DNA of 64,000 bases, taken from the NCBI RefSeq assembly GCF_001427865.1, contig NZ_LMHH01000003.1, forward strand, positions 478,359-542,358. Reading direction: 5' to 3'. Position 1 is the first letter of the stretch, and every line of letters starts with the position of its first letter. Source of the DNA: Altererythrobacter sp. Root672. Lineage in GTDB: Bacteria; Pseudomonadota; Alphaproteobacteria; Sphingomonadales; Sphingomonadaceae. The position numbers and the translations under genes are program-made. The notes below the pieces were generated by a model. The model saw only the letters and a list, made by a program, of their open reading frames with translations, was not told the origin of the DNA and did no database searches. This document shows, piece after piece, positions 55,987 to 64,000 of this stretch.

Positions 55987-56123
55987 AATCCTCCCCGACC
56001 TTGTCTCGGGGAGGGGGACCGTCCGCGAAGCGGATGGTGGAGGGGTGTTGCGTTTTGCCGCCTACCCCTCCGTCACGTGCCTGCGGCACGCGCCACCTCC
56101 CCGAGACAAGCTCGGGGAGGATT
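55987..56123. repeat. palindromic intergenic repeat, family A (reverse orientation)
   Basis: AATCCTCCCCGACCTTGTC at the left, GGGGGACCGTCCGCGAAGCG, CCTACCCCTCCGTCACGTGC, and GAGACAAGCTCGGGGAGGAT at the right. The mirror arrangement of the 2439 and 38895 copies. Confidence 0.88.
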
Positions 56124-56187
56124 TGCGCACCCTCTCCCGCAAACGGGAGGGGGATGATACACCTCTCCAAAACCTGGGGAGGGAAGG

Positions 56188-57345
56188 ATGCCGAACAACC
56201 GCATCGACATGGTCGATGCCCTGCGCGGCTATGCGCTGCTGGGGCTGTTCCTGGTTCACTGCGTCGAACGGTTCGAGCTCTACTGGCTCGATCCCATGCC
56301 AGACCCGTGGTTCGACGGGGTCATGGCAGTGTTCGCGGGCAAATCGTTCGCGATCTTCGCCCTGCTGTTCGGCTTCAGCTTCGCCACGATCATGGCCAAC
56401 GAGCGGGCGCGGAAGAAGGACTTCACCCTGCGGTTCGTCTGGCGGCTGGTGCTGCTGTTCGGGATCGGCACCCTCCATGCGCTCGTCTATCGCGGAGACA
56501 TCCTGCAGGTCCTGGCTGCGGTCGGGCTGCTGATGATCCCGTTCGATCGGGTGCGGTCGGACAAGGTCCTGCTGGCGATCGCCTTCCTGCTGTTCCTGCA
56601 GATTCCACTGCTTGCCCGAGCGTGGTTCGCGGGAAGTGCGGACTGGACGGCGGCGCAGCCATACTTCTTTGGGGACACTGGCCTCGCTACGCTGGCCACA
56701 GGGTCGTTTGCGGACGTGGTGCACGTGAACGCCGGACCGGGACTAACCGGCAAGTGGTCGTTCTATCTCGAAACCGGCCGCGTGCTCGAAGTCGCTGGCC
56801 TGTTCCTCATCGGGATGGTGCTGCAGCGGCGCAAGCTGTTCGCGCAAGCGGCGCAGCAGCGCGAGGCGTGGCTGGCGATCGCCGCCGCAGGAGCGGGCGT
56901 TTGGATCCTTGTCAGCCTGCTTGAGCCGCGGATCCTGCCTCCGGGACCGGACGCGGGCGGCTTGCCGATGCAGCGCCAGGCGATGGAATGGTTCACCGGT
57001 CAATGGCGGGCGCTCTCGGCGATGGCGCTCCACGTATCGTTGTTCGTGTTGGCCTGGCACTCGCCGCTCGGTCGCGGGCTGGCCACGCTAGCTCCCGCGG
57101 GGAAGATGACGCTGACGCTCTATGTCGGTCAGTCGTTGGTGGCTGCGCCGCTGCTTTACGGCTTTGGGTTGGGGTTGTTCGACGACCTCTCGTCGGCCCA
57201 GCTCGTCGGCCTAGGCGTCGTTACGTTCGCTGCCCAGATGGCCCTAGCGGCGCTGTGGTTTCGTTACTTCCGTTATGGCCCGCTCGAATGGCTCTGGCGG
57301 GCTGCGACCCGCACCGACTTCAGCCTTCCCATTCGCGCAAAGTAA
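56188..57345 (+). CDS. DUF418-family membrane protein
   Basis: A 385-residue multispanning protein of the DUF418/YeiB type: RIDMVDALRGYALLGLFLVH, KSFAIFALLFGFSFATIM, and a C-terminal GKMTLTLYVGQSLVAAPLLY. About 8-10 membrane segments. No established function; some members are thought to be acyltransferase- or transporter-like. The start follows a GGGAGGGAAGG site. Confidence 0.9.
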   Translation: MPNNRIDMVDALRGYALLGLFLVHCVERFELYWLDPMPDPWFDGVMAVFAGKSFAIFALLFGFSFATIMANERARKKDFTLRFVWRLVLLFGIGTLHALVYRGDILQVLAAVGLLMIPFDRVRSDKVLLAIAFLLFLQIPLLARAWFAGSADWTAAQPYFFGDTGLATLATGSFADVVHVNAGPGLTGKWSFYLETGRVLEVAGLFLIGMVLQRRKLFAQAAQQREAWLAIAAAGAGVWILVSLLEPRILPPGPDAGGLPMQRQAMEWFTGQWRALSAMALHVSLFVLAWHSPLGRGLATLAPAGKMTLTLYVGQSLVAAPLLYGFGLGLFDDLSSAQLVGLGVVTFAAQMALAALWFRYFRYGPLEWLWRAATRTDFSLPIRAK

Positions 57346-57380
57346 AAGGGCGGCCCCGAGAGGCCGCCCTTCCACTTTTT
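57346..57380. terminator. bidirectional terminator between DUF418 and TonB receptor genes
   Basis: Stem AAGGGCGGCC/GGCCGCCCTT, loop CCGAGA, followed rightward by CCACTTTTT and leftward (minus strand) by a T run from AAAA at 57344-57347. Serves both convergent genes. Confidence 0.9.
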
Positions 57381-57395
57381 CTCGCCGAAGCTCGA

Positions 57396-59816
57396 TCAGA
57401 ACGTCTTCTTGACGCTGACCGCCCATTCGCGCGGCCGTCCCGGCAGGCCGGTCACGAAACCGGCGCCAGCGCGGGTAAGATCGAACAGGGTCTGGAAGTA
57501 GTACTTGTCGAACAGGTTGGTAACTTCCAGTCCGAGTTCCAGATCGCCATCCTCGTTCTTCCACGTCAGCCTGGCGTTGGCGACGGTGTAGCCTTCGATC
57601 AGGTTCGTCGGTGCGTTCACGGCATTCGTGTAGACCGAGCTCTGATAAGCGGCGTCGACACGCGGCGTGAGCGACCCGGACGTACCCAGCGGCACTTCGT
57701 ACTGGGCGCCGATCGACCACTTCCACTCCGGCGTGTAGGAGGAAACCATGCCCGCCGTGATCCCGCTCGCCGGATCCAGAGAGTCGCCGATGTAGTCGAA
57801 GTCGGTGTAGCTAGCCGAGCCGTCGATCAGTAGGCCATCGATCGGCTTGATCGTGGTTTCCAGCTCGATACCCTTCACGTGGGCGTCGCCCGCATTTGCC
57901 GGCAGCGCGCAGGGCACGGCAAAGCCGGCGCCTGCCTGCGGGCAGTTGCTGAGAGCGAGCTGGACGTCGTTGTAGTTGCTGTAGAAGGCAGCGACGTTGA
58001 AGCGCACAGCGCGATCGAACATCTGCGTCTTCACGCCAACTTCATACGATTCCAGCGTTTCCGGGTCGAACGGCAGAACCTGCTGGGCGAAGAACGGACG
58101 GGGGTTGATGCCGCCACCCTTGAAGCCCGTCGACCACTGAGCGTAGGCCGAAACGTCCGGAGTGATCTCGTACATCGCGTTGAGGCGATAATCGACCCGG
58201 CTGTTGTCGTAGTTGCCGGTCACGCCGTTCAGAGCGCCGAGCTGCGGGTGGACCTGCCCGTCGGGGGTGAGCCGGACGTAGGTGTAGTCCTTGTGCTCGT
58301 CGGTATAGCGAAGGCCGCCGGTCAGGGTCAGCGGATCGATCGGCCTCCACGCAACGTGCAGGAACGCGGCCTTGGTGTCGGCATTGACCGGATCGTCACC
58401 CACGAACGGAGCCAGCCCGGCATACCGCAGGTCCTGCTGAGTGGCGTAAACCGAACGCTGGTCCATGTAGAAACCGCCGAGGGTGTACTCGAGGGTATCG
58501 TCGAGCGCCGTACCGTTGAGGCGCAGTTCCTGGCTGAACGACCAGAACGACAGGTCGCCCGAACCGAGGCTGTGGGCCAGCGGCGAGAGATCGTCGTCGT
58601 TGCTGAACTGCGAGCGATAGTCGCGGTAAGCGGTGATCGAGGTAAGGTTCAGGTTGTCGGTCAGATCCCAGTCGACCTGGCCCGAAACACCCCAGCCCTT
58701 GAAGTTGACACGGCCGTCGACGATCGAGGTCGGCTGTCCGTTGTCTGCCAGCGACATGTAGGTCGCGTAGTTGCAGAACTGACCGCAGACGAAGCGCGAA
58801 TCGTACGGGATGTCCGCGCCGAACGGATTGATGTCGAACACGCGAGCCGCCGGGTTCGGCGGGGACGGATAGTTCGGGCTGACAATCGCGCCGGCAGCGT
58901 TCCGGCGTTCCAGCAGGACCGAGCCGCCAGTGGTGCGGTCATCGTTCGTGAAGTCGGCGGAGATGTTGACGTCGATGCGGTCGTTGGGCTGCCAGCGGAG
59001 CTGTCCGCGCACGGCTTGGTAGCCGACTTCGCCTTCCTTCGCGAGGACGCAGTCCGAATTGGCCGGAAGGATGCGCGGCACGCCGTTCGTGGGGTTGAGC
59101 GCGTCGCTGCCGGCGGGGTGGACGCAGCCGAAGTCCATGCGGCTGATGTATCCATCCTGCGACTTCGAAACGCCGGAAATCCGCGCCGAGAGGCTGTCGG
59201 TCAGGCCAAGGTCGGCACTGGCGCGCAGGTCGATGCGGTCACGGCTGCCGTAGGTGGCGGACACGGTGCCCGTGTTCGAGCCGGTCGGACGCTTGGAGTA
59301 GAGCTTCACCGCGCCGCCGATCGAGTTACGGCCGGCGAGGGTGCCTTGCGGACCGCGCAGGATTTCGACACGGTCGAGATCGAGCAGGTCGAACAGCGAG
59401 CCCGTCAGGGTCGCGTAGTAAACGTCGTCGATGTAGAGGCCGACGCCCGGCTCGAGTGCGGGGTTGAAGTCGTACTGGCCGATGCCGCGAATGCTGGCGG
59501 TCATGGACGGGCCGTAGGCAGTGCCCTGCGGCTTCAGCGTGACGGACGGCGCCTGACCCGCAACTTGGGCGATGTTGGTCTGGCTGCGCGCTTCCAGCAT
59601 CTGCGAGTTGACCGCGGTGATCGCCAGCGGCGTATCCTGCAGGTTCTGTTCGCGGAACTGGGCGGTGACAACGATTTCGTCGCCATCGGCGGCAGGCGCC
59701 GCAGCGGCTGCTTCATCCTGCGCGAAAGCCGGAGTTGCGGCCGTGGCGACTGCCAGGGCTACGAGGCTTGCGACCGGGAAATTGGCAATACGGGAATATT
59801 GGCGGAATCTCGCCAT
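57396..59816 (-). CDS. TonB-dependent outer-membrane receptor
   Basis: An 806-residue receptor: signal peptide ending AFA-QDEA, TonB box at about 46-52 (DEIVVTA), plug domain with DTPLAITAVN, TASIRGIGQYDFN and DRVEILRGPQGTLAGRNSIG, then a 22-strand barrel ending REWAVSVKKTF with terminal Phe. Sphingomonads use many such receptors for aromatic, sugar and siderophore uptake. The location between a PQQ/ALDH block and a LigW-like decarboxylase suggests an aromatic substrate. A GCATACAA half-site lies about 60 bases upstream of its start. Confidence 0.95.
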   Translation of the reverse strand: MARFRQYSRIANFPVASLVALAVATAATPAFAQDEAAAAAPAADGDEIVVTAQFREQNLQDTPLAITAVNSQMLEARSQTNIAQVAGQAPSVTLKPQGTAYGPSMTASIRGIGQYDFNPALEPGVGLYIDDVYYATLTGSLFDLLDLDRVEILRGPQGTLAGRNSIGGAVKLYSKRPTGSNTGTVSATYGSRDRIDLRASADLGLTDSLSARISGVSKSQDGYISRMDFGCVHPAGSDALNPTNGVPRILPANSDCVLAKEGEVGYQAVRGQLRWQPNDRIDVNISADFTNDDRTTGGSVLLERRNAAGAIVSPNYPSPPNPAARVFDINPFGADIPYDSRFVCGQFCNYATYMSLADNGQPTSIVDGRVNFKGWGVSGQVDWDLTDNLNLTSITAYRDYRSQFSNDDDLSPLAHSLGSGDLSFWSFSQELRLNGTALDDTLEYTLGGFYMDQRSVYATQQDLRYAGLAPFVGDDPVNADTKAAFLHVAWRPIDPLTLTGGLRYTDEHKDYTYVRLTPDGQVHPQLGALNGVTGNYDNSRVDYRLNAMYEITPDVSAYAQWSTGFKGGGINPRPFFAQQVLPFDPETLESYEVGVKTQMFDRAVRFNVAAFYSNYNDVQLALSNCPQAGAGFAVPCALPANAGDAHVKGIELETTIKPIDGLLIDGSASYTDFDYIGDSLDPASGITAGMVSSYTPEWKWSIGAQYEVPLGTSGSLTPRVDAAYQSSVYTNAVNAPTNLIEGYTVANARLTWKNEDGDLELGLEVTNLFDKYYFQTLFDLTRAGAGFVTGLPGRPREWAVSVKKTF

Positions 59817-59875
59817 TCCTCTCTCTCCTGCATGTAAATCGACGGCGGGGGGGTGCCGTCAAATTGATCAGTAGT

Positions 59876-59883
59876 GCATACAA
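59876..59883. promoter_or_regulatory. GCATACAA half-site upstream of TonB receptor
   Basis: GTGCATACAAATT in the 145-base gap before the receptor matches one arm of the ligM palindrome at 43011-43031. Only one arm is evident. The rest of the gap 59817-59961 has no gene. Confidence 0.4.
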
Positions 59884-59961
59884 ATTAGGCGCGGCAAGCG
59901 CCCCGCTGACCAACCGTCGAACATGGCCGGGGAGTGATGCAATTGTGTTACATCATGACAA

Positions 59962-61095
59962 TCAGACCGGCAGCCGGAAAACCTTTTCCGCGTTCGTCTG
60001 CATGAGCATCTTCTTGAGTTCAGGGGAGATTTTCATCCGGTCGTAGGCGGCGACCTCGTCAGAGCTCTGCTGGTAGGGGTAGTCCATCGCGTAAAGCACG
60101 CGTTCAGGTCCGAGAACTTCCATGCAGAACTTGATCGCCGGCTCCCAGCCGACGCCGCTGGTGGTGATCCAGATGTTGTTGCGGAAGTAGTAGCTGACCG
60201 GATGCTGCAGCTTTACCGGCTCCTGGCCGCCTCGCAGCCCTTGCCGGTTGTCGGCGTTCCCCTGCATCCAGTCGAAGCGGTAGAGCTGCAGTGGCATGCA
60301 TTCGCCCATGTGGCCGATGACGAGCCTGAGCTTGGGGAATCGGTCGAACGCGCCGGAAAAAATCAGGCCCATCGTGTGCAGCCAGACATCGTGCGGGAAC
60401 CCGCCGAGCGCCCCGAAGAAGCCGCGCGATTCGTAGTGCGGCGCGTTGAACGGCGCGGTCGGGTGGATGTAGAGCGCCGCGTCCATCGCCTCGAGCGCTT
60501 CGAGAATCGGGAAGTACTCGCGCTCGTCGATGTAGTGGCCCTGGAAGTGCGAGTTGAGCACCGCGCCGTTGAGGCCGAGCGTGCCCATCGCTCGCTCGAT
60601 CTCTCTCACCGAACCTTTCACGTCGCGCGGGTCGAAGGCAGCGCAGGCCGAGAAGCGATCCGGATGGCGGCGGCAGGCGTCGGCGGCAATGTCGTTGGCC
60701 TCGCGGGCGAGGGCGGTGCCTTCGGAGGGGCGCACGACCTGGACGCCGGGGGCGGTCAGCAGGAGCAGCTGCCGGTCGATCCCATATTCGTCCATGTGCG
60801 ACAGGCGTAGGTCGCCCAGGTTCTGCATCATCTCCTGCAGCGAGGGCATCTTGGAGAACATGGCGGCCATCTTGAGGCTGTCATCGTTGGGCGCCTGGCC
60901 GCTCTCGAAGTATTCGACTTGCGCCTTTACCAGTGCCGGGAAGGTCCACGCCTCCTCGGTGGCGATGCGCTTGTACGGCGCGTTACGATCGACGTGTCCG
61001 GAGCGCGGGGCCATGCCGACGCGCGTGCGGTGGCTGAAGTCTTCCTTGAAGTGACCCTTGAGGCCCTTCTCGCTCCCATCTTCGAGCAATGGCAT
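59962..61095 (-). CDS. LigW-like aromatic decarboxylase (amidohydrolase superfamily)
   Basis: A 377-residue TIM-barrel enzyme of the 5-carboxyvanillate/gamma-resorcylate decarboxylase group. Metal residues in order: Glu in RIATEEAW (47/48), His in LYIHPTAPF, His in VIGHMGECMP and Asp in LYAMDYPYQQ; NSHFQGHYIDE and TSGVGWEPAIKFCMEVLG match LigW strongly. About 40 extra N-terminal residues precede the fold. Performs non-oxidative decarboxylation of a hydroxylated benzoate. In one leftward operon with two NTF2-like genes. Exact substrate unproven. Confidence 0.85.
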   Translation of the reverse strand: MPLLEDGSEKGLKGHFKEDFSHRTRVGMAPRSGHVDRNAPYKRIATEEAWTFPALVKAQVEYFESGQAPNDDSLKMAAMFSKMPSLQEMMQNLGDLRLSHMDEYGIDRQLLLLTAPGVQVVRPSEGTALAREANDIAADACRRHPDRFSACAAFDPRDVKGSVREIERAMGTLGLNGAVLNSHFQGHYIDEREYFPILEALEAMDAALYIHPTAPFNAPHYESRGFFGALGGFPHDVWLHTMGLIFSGAFDRFPKLRLVIGHMGECMPLQLYRFDWMQGNADNRQGLRGGQEPVKLQHPVSYYFRNNIWITTSGVGWEPAIKFCMEVLGPERVLYAMDYPYQQSSDEVAAYDRMKISPELKKMLMQTNAEKVFRLPV

Positions 61096-61126
61096 CCGTT
61101 ATTCCCCCATGCCGGCCTTTGGCCGG

Positions 61127-61561
61127 TCAAAACATGCTGTTGTCGTTCTTGGTCGTCGAAGGGTCGGGCACTTCCTGGAGCACGTCCCAATGTTCGACGA
61201 CATAGCCGTCCTTGATCCGCAAGATGTCGACCACGGCGTAACCGCGTTCGTCCTTGGTGCGGCGGAAGTGATGGTGGACCGCGACCATTCCTTCGCCGTC
61301 TTTCTCCTCGCCATGGATCACCCGCTTCACGTCATGGGTGAGGTCGGGGTTCGCGGCGATCGTGGCGCGCATCATGCCCAGCGTCGCATCGCGTCCGGTC
61401 GGCGCGTTGGGGTTGTGCTGGATGTAGTCCGGATGGACCCACGTCATGAACGCGTCCTCCGGATTGTCCTGGTGGTGGAACAGCTCGATGAAGCGTTCCG
61501 CGATCTCGCGCACCGAGAGGTTGTGGCGGTCGGAGTTATCCCGCGGGTCGAAGCCAGCCAT
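61127..61561 (-). CDS. NTF2-like (SnoaL-type) protein
   Basis: A 144-residue NTF2-like protein, paralogue of 8687-9076: VHPDYIQHNPN, HDVKRVIHGEEK, VHHHFRRTKDERGYAVVDIL and YVVEHWDVLQEV. It sits between the LigW-like and SnoaL_4-like genes on the same strand. The paired His/Asp residues could form an active site. Confidence 0.85.
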   Translation of the reverse strand: MAGFDPRDNSDRHNLSVREIAERFIELFHHQDNPEDAFMTWVHPDYIQHNPNAPTGRDATLGMMRATIAANPDLTHDVKRVIHGEEKDGEGMVAVHHHFRRTKDERGYAVVDILRIKDGYVVEHWDVLQEVPDPSTTKNDNSMF

Positions 61562-61636
61562 GACTTCAGTACCTCTCGTTCAATGGGGCCGTGGAGGCTG
61601 GCGCCCCCACTATTGCGATAGTGAGGGCGCCGCGCA

Positions 61637-62335
61637 TCAAGCCTTCTCCTGTCCGGCGAGCAGCGCACCGAACTTGGGGTGCGCGAAGTGCATCGGTACG
61701 TCCTGGCGGTGCGGCCAGGTCTTGCGGTATTCTTCCTTGGGCAGCAGCCGGTCCGGACCGAGCGGGTCTTCCGGGAACAGCTTTTCGGCGGGCTGCAAGT
61801 GCGCGGTGGTGTGCGCCCAACCGGCTTCGTAATCGCCCTGCCACTGCATCTTGTAGTCGAGCCGCTTGATCTTCCACACGCCGTTTTCGCGCACGTAATC
61901 GTTCTCGTAGATGCCGGCTTCCATGAACTGCTGCGGCATCATCTCTTCGCGGGTTTCCTGGAAATCGTCATGCCAACCGCCGAACAACACGCCGCGGAAA
62001 CGGCCCTTGGCGGTCTGCCGGTCGGCTGAGACGGTGATGATGTCCTGCATCTGGAAGTGGTCGAGCAGCAGACCATCGACGGGGCCCGGCTTGCCGCCGG
62101 TGAAGCGCCCGGCGATCCAATCGCCATAGAGGCGAACCACGCCCGCGCGACCGACGTACTCGCCCGACAGGAACACGACCACGCCGTCTTCGGCGAACAG
62201 GTCCGCGACGTCTTCGGGGCGGTTGAAATCGATGTAGTAGCCATAGGCCCAGTGCAGGCGACGGATGGCGTTAATGTCCTCCATCTCACCGACACGATGC
62301 TCCAGCGCGGCGAGGCGCTGTTCGACGTCACTCAT
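61637..62335 (-). CDS. SnoaL_4-like protein
   Basis: A 232-residue protein with an N-terminal heptad helix (DVEQRLAALEHRVGEMED) then a SnoaL_4-type domain (INAIRRLHWAYGYYIDFNRP, DVADLFAEDGVVVFLSGEYV). Similar proteins accompany aromatic and steroid genes. Start ATG 62335 (MSDVEQR) follows GGGAG; the frame upstream of it crosses the operator and is rejected. First gene of the leftward unit opposite the LigD-like SDR. Confidence 0.85.
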   Translation of the reverse strand: MSDVEQRLAALEHRVGEMEDINAIRRLHWAYGYYIDFNRPEDVADLFAEDGVVVFLSGEYVGRAGVVRLYGDWIAGRFTGGKPGPVDGLLLDHFQMQDIITVSADRQTAKGRFRGVLFGGWHDDFQETREEMMPQQFMEAGIYENDYVRENGVWKIKRLDYKMQWQGDYEAGWAHTTAHLQPAEKLFPEDPLGPDRLLPKEEYRKTWPHRQDVPMHFAHPKFGALLAGQEKA

Positions 62336-62357
62336 TGATCGACTCTCCCAAAAAGGT

Positions 62358-62383
62358 TTGTATGCAACACTAACGATCGTGAC
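62358..62383. promoter_or_regulatory. overlapping candidate operators in divergent promoter
   Basis: TTGTATGCAA at 62358-62367 (8 of 10 palindromic, matches the ligM arm) is followed at once by CTAACGATCGTGAC at 62370-62383 (12 of 14 as at 6985). Both candidate motifs lie in the 74-base gap between starts 62335 and 62410. Confidence 0.6.
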
Positions 62384-62409
62384 TGTTTTGGCGAGAGGTT
62401 TTGGCAATA

Positions 62410-63339
62410 ATGAGTGAGACGGAACGGCCCTGGGAAGGGCGTGTAGCCTTCGTTACCGGAGCAGTGACCGGGATCGGCCTGGGCGTGGCGCAAGCCTTCG
62501 CCGACGCCGGAATGCGGCTGGCGCTCAGCTATCGCAACGAGGACGACAAGGCGCGCGTGGCCGAATGGTTCGCTGCCAAGGGCTACGAGCAGCCGCTGTT
62601 CCTCAAGCTCGACGTGACCGACCGCAAGCGCTTCGCCGAAGTGGCAGAGGAAGTGGTCGCGCATTTCGGCGAAGTCCACGTGCTGGTGAACAATGCCGGC
62701 GTCTCGGTGTTCGGCCCGACCGACGAGGCGAGCTATGACGACTACGACTGGATCATGGGCGTCAACTTCGGCGGCGTGGCCAATGGTCTCGTCAGCTTCC
62801 TGCCCAGGATCAAGCAGGCCAGCGGCCGCCGCCATGTGGTCAATGTCGCCTCGATGGCGGCGTTCCTGCCGGGCCCGCAGGCGGGCATCTACACCGCCAG
62901 CAAGTTCGCCGTGCGCGGGCTGACCGAGAGCCTGCGTTACAACCTTGCCCCGCACGGTATCGGGTGCTCGCTATGCTGCCCGGCGCTGACCCGCACCAAC
63001 GCCTGGACCAGCGCGCTCAAGCGGCCAGATGGCTTTGGCGAGAGCGGTTTCCCGGATGTCCCGAAGGAAGCGCTCGAGCAGTTCGGCACCGCCTTCGAAG
63101 AAGGCATGGATCCCTACGAGGTCGGCACCAAGATCCTAAACGGCATGACCGAGCAGCGCGGCCTGATCCTGACCCATCCGGAACATGGCCCCGACTTCGA
63201 GGAAGTCCACGCCGCCGTCATGGCCGCCTTGCCGATCGAGGAAGCCCCGGCGGGCCGCCTCAAGATCGAGCAGCTGCGGCGCGATGCGATGAAGGCGGCC
63301 GAAGAGGGGCTGGTCATCAAGCTCGACGACCTGACCTGA
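62410..63339 (+). CDS. SDR resembling LigD-type C-alpha-dehydrogenases
   Basis: A 309-residue SDR: TGAVTGIG cofactor site, NNAGVSVFG, Ser in VNVASMAAF, and YTASK. The block ASYDDYDWIMGVNFGGVANG and the following SFLPRI, plus a long C-terminal tail, resemble LigD/LigL/LigN, which oxidise the alpha-hydroxyl of beta-aryl ether lignin dimers. ATG 62410 is preferred; a TTG at 62401 is in frame. Divergent from the LigW-like operon. Assignment within SDRs is by pattern only. Confidence 0.85.
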   Translation: MSETERPWEGRVAFVTGAVTGIGLGVAQAFADAGMRLALSYRNEDDKARVAEWFAAKGYEQPLFLKLDVTDRKRFAEVAEEVVAHFGEVHVLVNNAGVSVFGPTDEASYDDYDWIMGVNFGGVANGLVSFLPRIKQASGRRHVVNVASMAAFLPGPQAGIYTASKFAVRGLTESLRYNLAPHGIGCSLCCPALTRTNAWTSALKRPDGFGESGFPDVPKEALEQFGTAFEEGMDPYEVGTKILNGMTEQRGLILTHPEHGPDFEEVHAAVMAALPIEEAPAGRLKIEQLRRDAMKAAEEGLVIKLDDLT

Positions 63340-63386
63340 CGGGTTTCCGGACAGGCACCTCAACCCGTACTTCGTCGGACTATCCT

Positions 63387-63467
63387 TCGTCATCCCCGCG
63401 AACGCGGGGACCCAGAGCGTGCTCACGCAAGAGCCGACTAGGTTCCCGCGTTCGCGGGAATGACGAA
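63387..63467. repeat. palindromic intergenic repeat, family C
   Basis: TTCGTCATCCCCGCGAACGC at the left and GCGTTCGCGGGAATGACGAA at the right, about 40 bases apart, matching the inner palindrome at 43671-43748. It lies between the SDR and the DLH-like gene. Confidence 0.9.
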
Positions 63468-63553
63468 AGGGGTGCTCGAGATCGCAGGCGCTGGACCTCT
63501 CGCTCCAACCCGCTATCCTCCTGGCTCGAAGGGGAAACTCGAGGAGCCTTGAG

Positions 63554-64000
63554 ATGTGTGAGCTGGACCAGTTAAGCGATATGAGCCGCGTAAGCCGGCG
63601 GACATTCGGAACTCTCGGCGCCGTGGCCGGCCTTGGCGCGACATTCGCCCCCTGGGCCGTGGCCAATGCGCAAGGCGCCGGTGGCCTCACCGAGAACATG
63701 GTCAGCTTCGCCGCACCGGGCGGGACCATGGACGCGTTCTTCGTCCATCCGTCGTCGGGCAAGCATCCCGCGGTCATCCTCTGGCCGGACATCGCTGGCT
63801 TGCGTGATGCCAAGAAGGCCATGGGCCGTCGTCTCGCCAGCTCGGGCTATTCGGTGCTGGTGGTCAATCCGTTCTATCGCACCTTGCCGGCGCCGCAGTT
63901 CAAGGACTTTGCCGACTTCCGAGACAACGGCGGCTTCCAGAAGGTCGGTCCGTGGATGGCGCAGAATACGCACGAGAACGTGACCGAAACCGCCAAGGCC
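63554..64000 (+). CDS. dienelactone hydrolase-family protein, Tat-exported (cut by window end)
   Basis: At least 149 residues with no stop before the window edge. The start ATG 63554 follows GAGGAG. A Tat-type signal (SRRTFGTLGAVAG, residues 14-26) precedes VNAQGAGG, then the DLH opening FAAPGGTMDAFFVHP, HPAVILWPDIAGLRD, and SSGYSVLVVNPFYRTLP. The Cys/Asp/His triad would lie beyond the edge. Probably a periplasmic DLH-like hydrolase; substrate unknown. Confidence 0.8.
   Translation, partial: MCELDQLSDMSRVSRRTFGTLGAVAGLGATFAPWAVANAQGAGGLTENMVSFAAPGGTMDAFFVHPSSGKHPAVILWPDIAGLRDAKKAMGRRLASSGYSVLVVNPFYRTLPAPQFKDFADFRDNGGFQKVGPWMAQNTHENVTETAKA

Noticed and set aside
57879-59837. 652-residue open frame antisense to the TonB receptor
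   Set aside because: The receptor has signal, TonB box, plug and terminal Phe on the minus strand; the opposite frame has no recognisable domain.

Overview
The window is GC-rich DNA (roughly 60-67% by eye) from an alphaproteobacterium, most probably a sphingomonad such as Novosphingobium, Sphingobium or Sphingomonas. Evidence for this is the gapR gene, the argB-lipoprotein-YggT and ubiG/lysC neighbourhoods, a large TonB-dependent receptor, lignin-type aromatic genes (LigM, LigF-like, LigD-like, LigW-like), and three families of palindromic intergenic repeats of the kind common in this order. It is about 90% coding.

Layout. 1-10.4 kb: an accessory catabolic block. It holds an alpha/beta hydrolase, a LigM/DesA-type folate-dependent O-demethylase, a MetE-like methyltransferase with an IclR regulator, and a divergent pair of operons around a perfect 14-base palindrome (GMC oxidoreductase, NTF2-like, SDR and DUF3237 to the right; NTF2-like and two secreted CDRDCL proteins to the left). 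10.4-16.4 kb: envelope proteins, including a double-lobed TbpB-like lipoprotein. 16.5-33 kb: mostly housekeeping genes (argB, YggT, MarC, LON-domain protein, cnoX, tRNA-Gly, pyk, gapR, yebC, ruvC, bestrophin, ubiG, lysC). 33.0-36.1 kb: an AT-rich island with a 41-residue peptide gene, an intergenic hairpin, two HEAT-repeat proteins (one with cupin-type metal ligands) and a membrane protein. I regard this as the best candidate for an undescribed system. 36.1-43.5 kb: cupin, katG, nitronate monooxygenase, GNAT, hydrolase, ligM and a VOC protein. 43.5-64 kb: a second, larger catabolic region. It holds a TauD-type dioxygenase, MFS transporter, MDR oxidoreductase, LigF-like glutathione S-transferase, SDR, phosphatase-like protein, amidohydrolase, aldehyde dehydrogenase, PQQ/haem alcohol dehydrogenase, a second MetE-like enzyme, DUF418 protein, TonB receptor, LigW-like decarboxylase, NTF2-like proteins, a LigD-like SDR and the start of a dienelactone-hydrolase-family protein.

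How it fits together. The catabolic genes suggest uptake (TonB receptor, MFS), side-chain oxidation (PQQ alcohol dehydrogenase, aldehyde dehydrogenase, SDRs, GMC enzyme), ether cleavage (LigF-like GST), O-demethylation (two LigM-type enzymes giving 5-methyl-tetrahydrofolate), decarboxylation (LigW-like) and possible methyl recycling by two MetE-core enzymes. Two DNA motifs tie distant parts together. A TetR-style palindrome, CTAACGATCGTTAG, lies at 6985, 52449 and 62370. A GntR-style TTGTATGC/GCATACAA motif lies upstream of ligM, the TonB receptor and the gene starting at 62335. Neither a TetR nor a GntR gene lies in the window. The substrate is inferred from families only.
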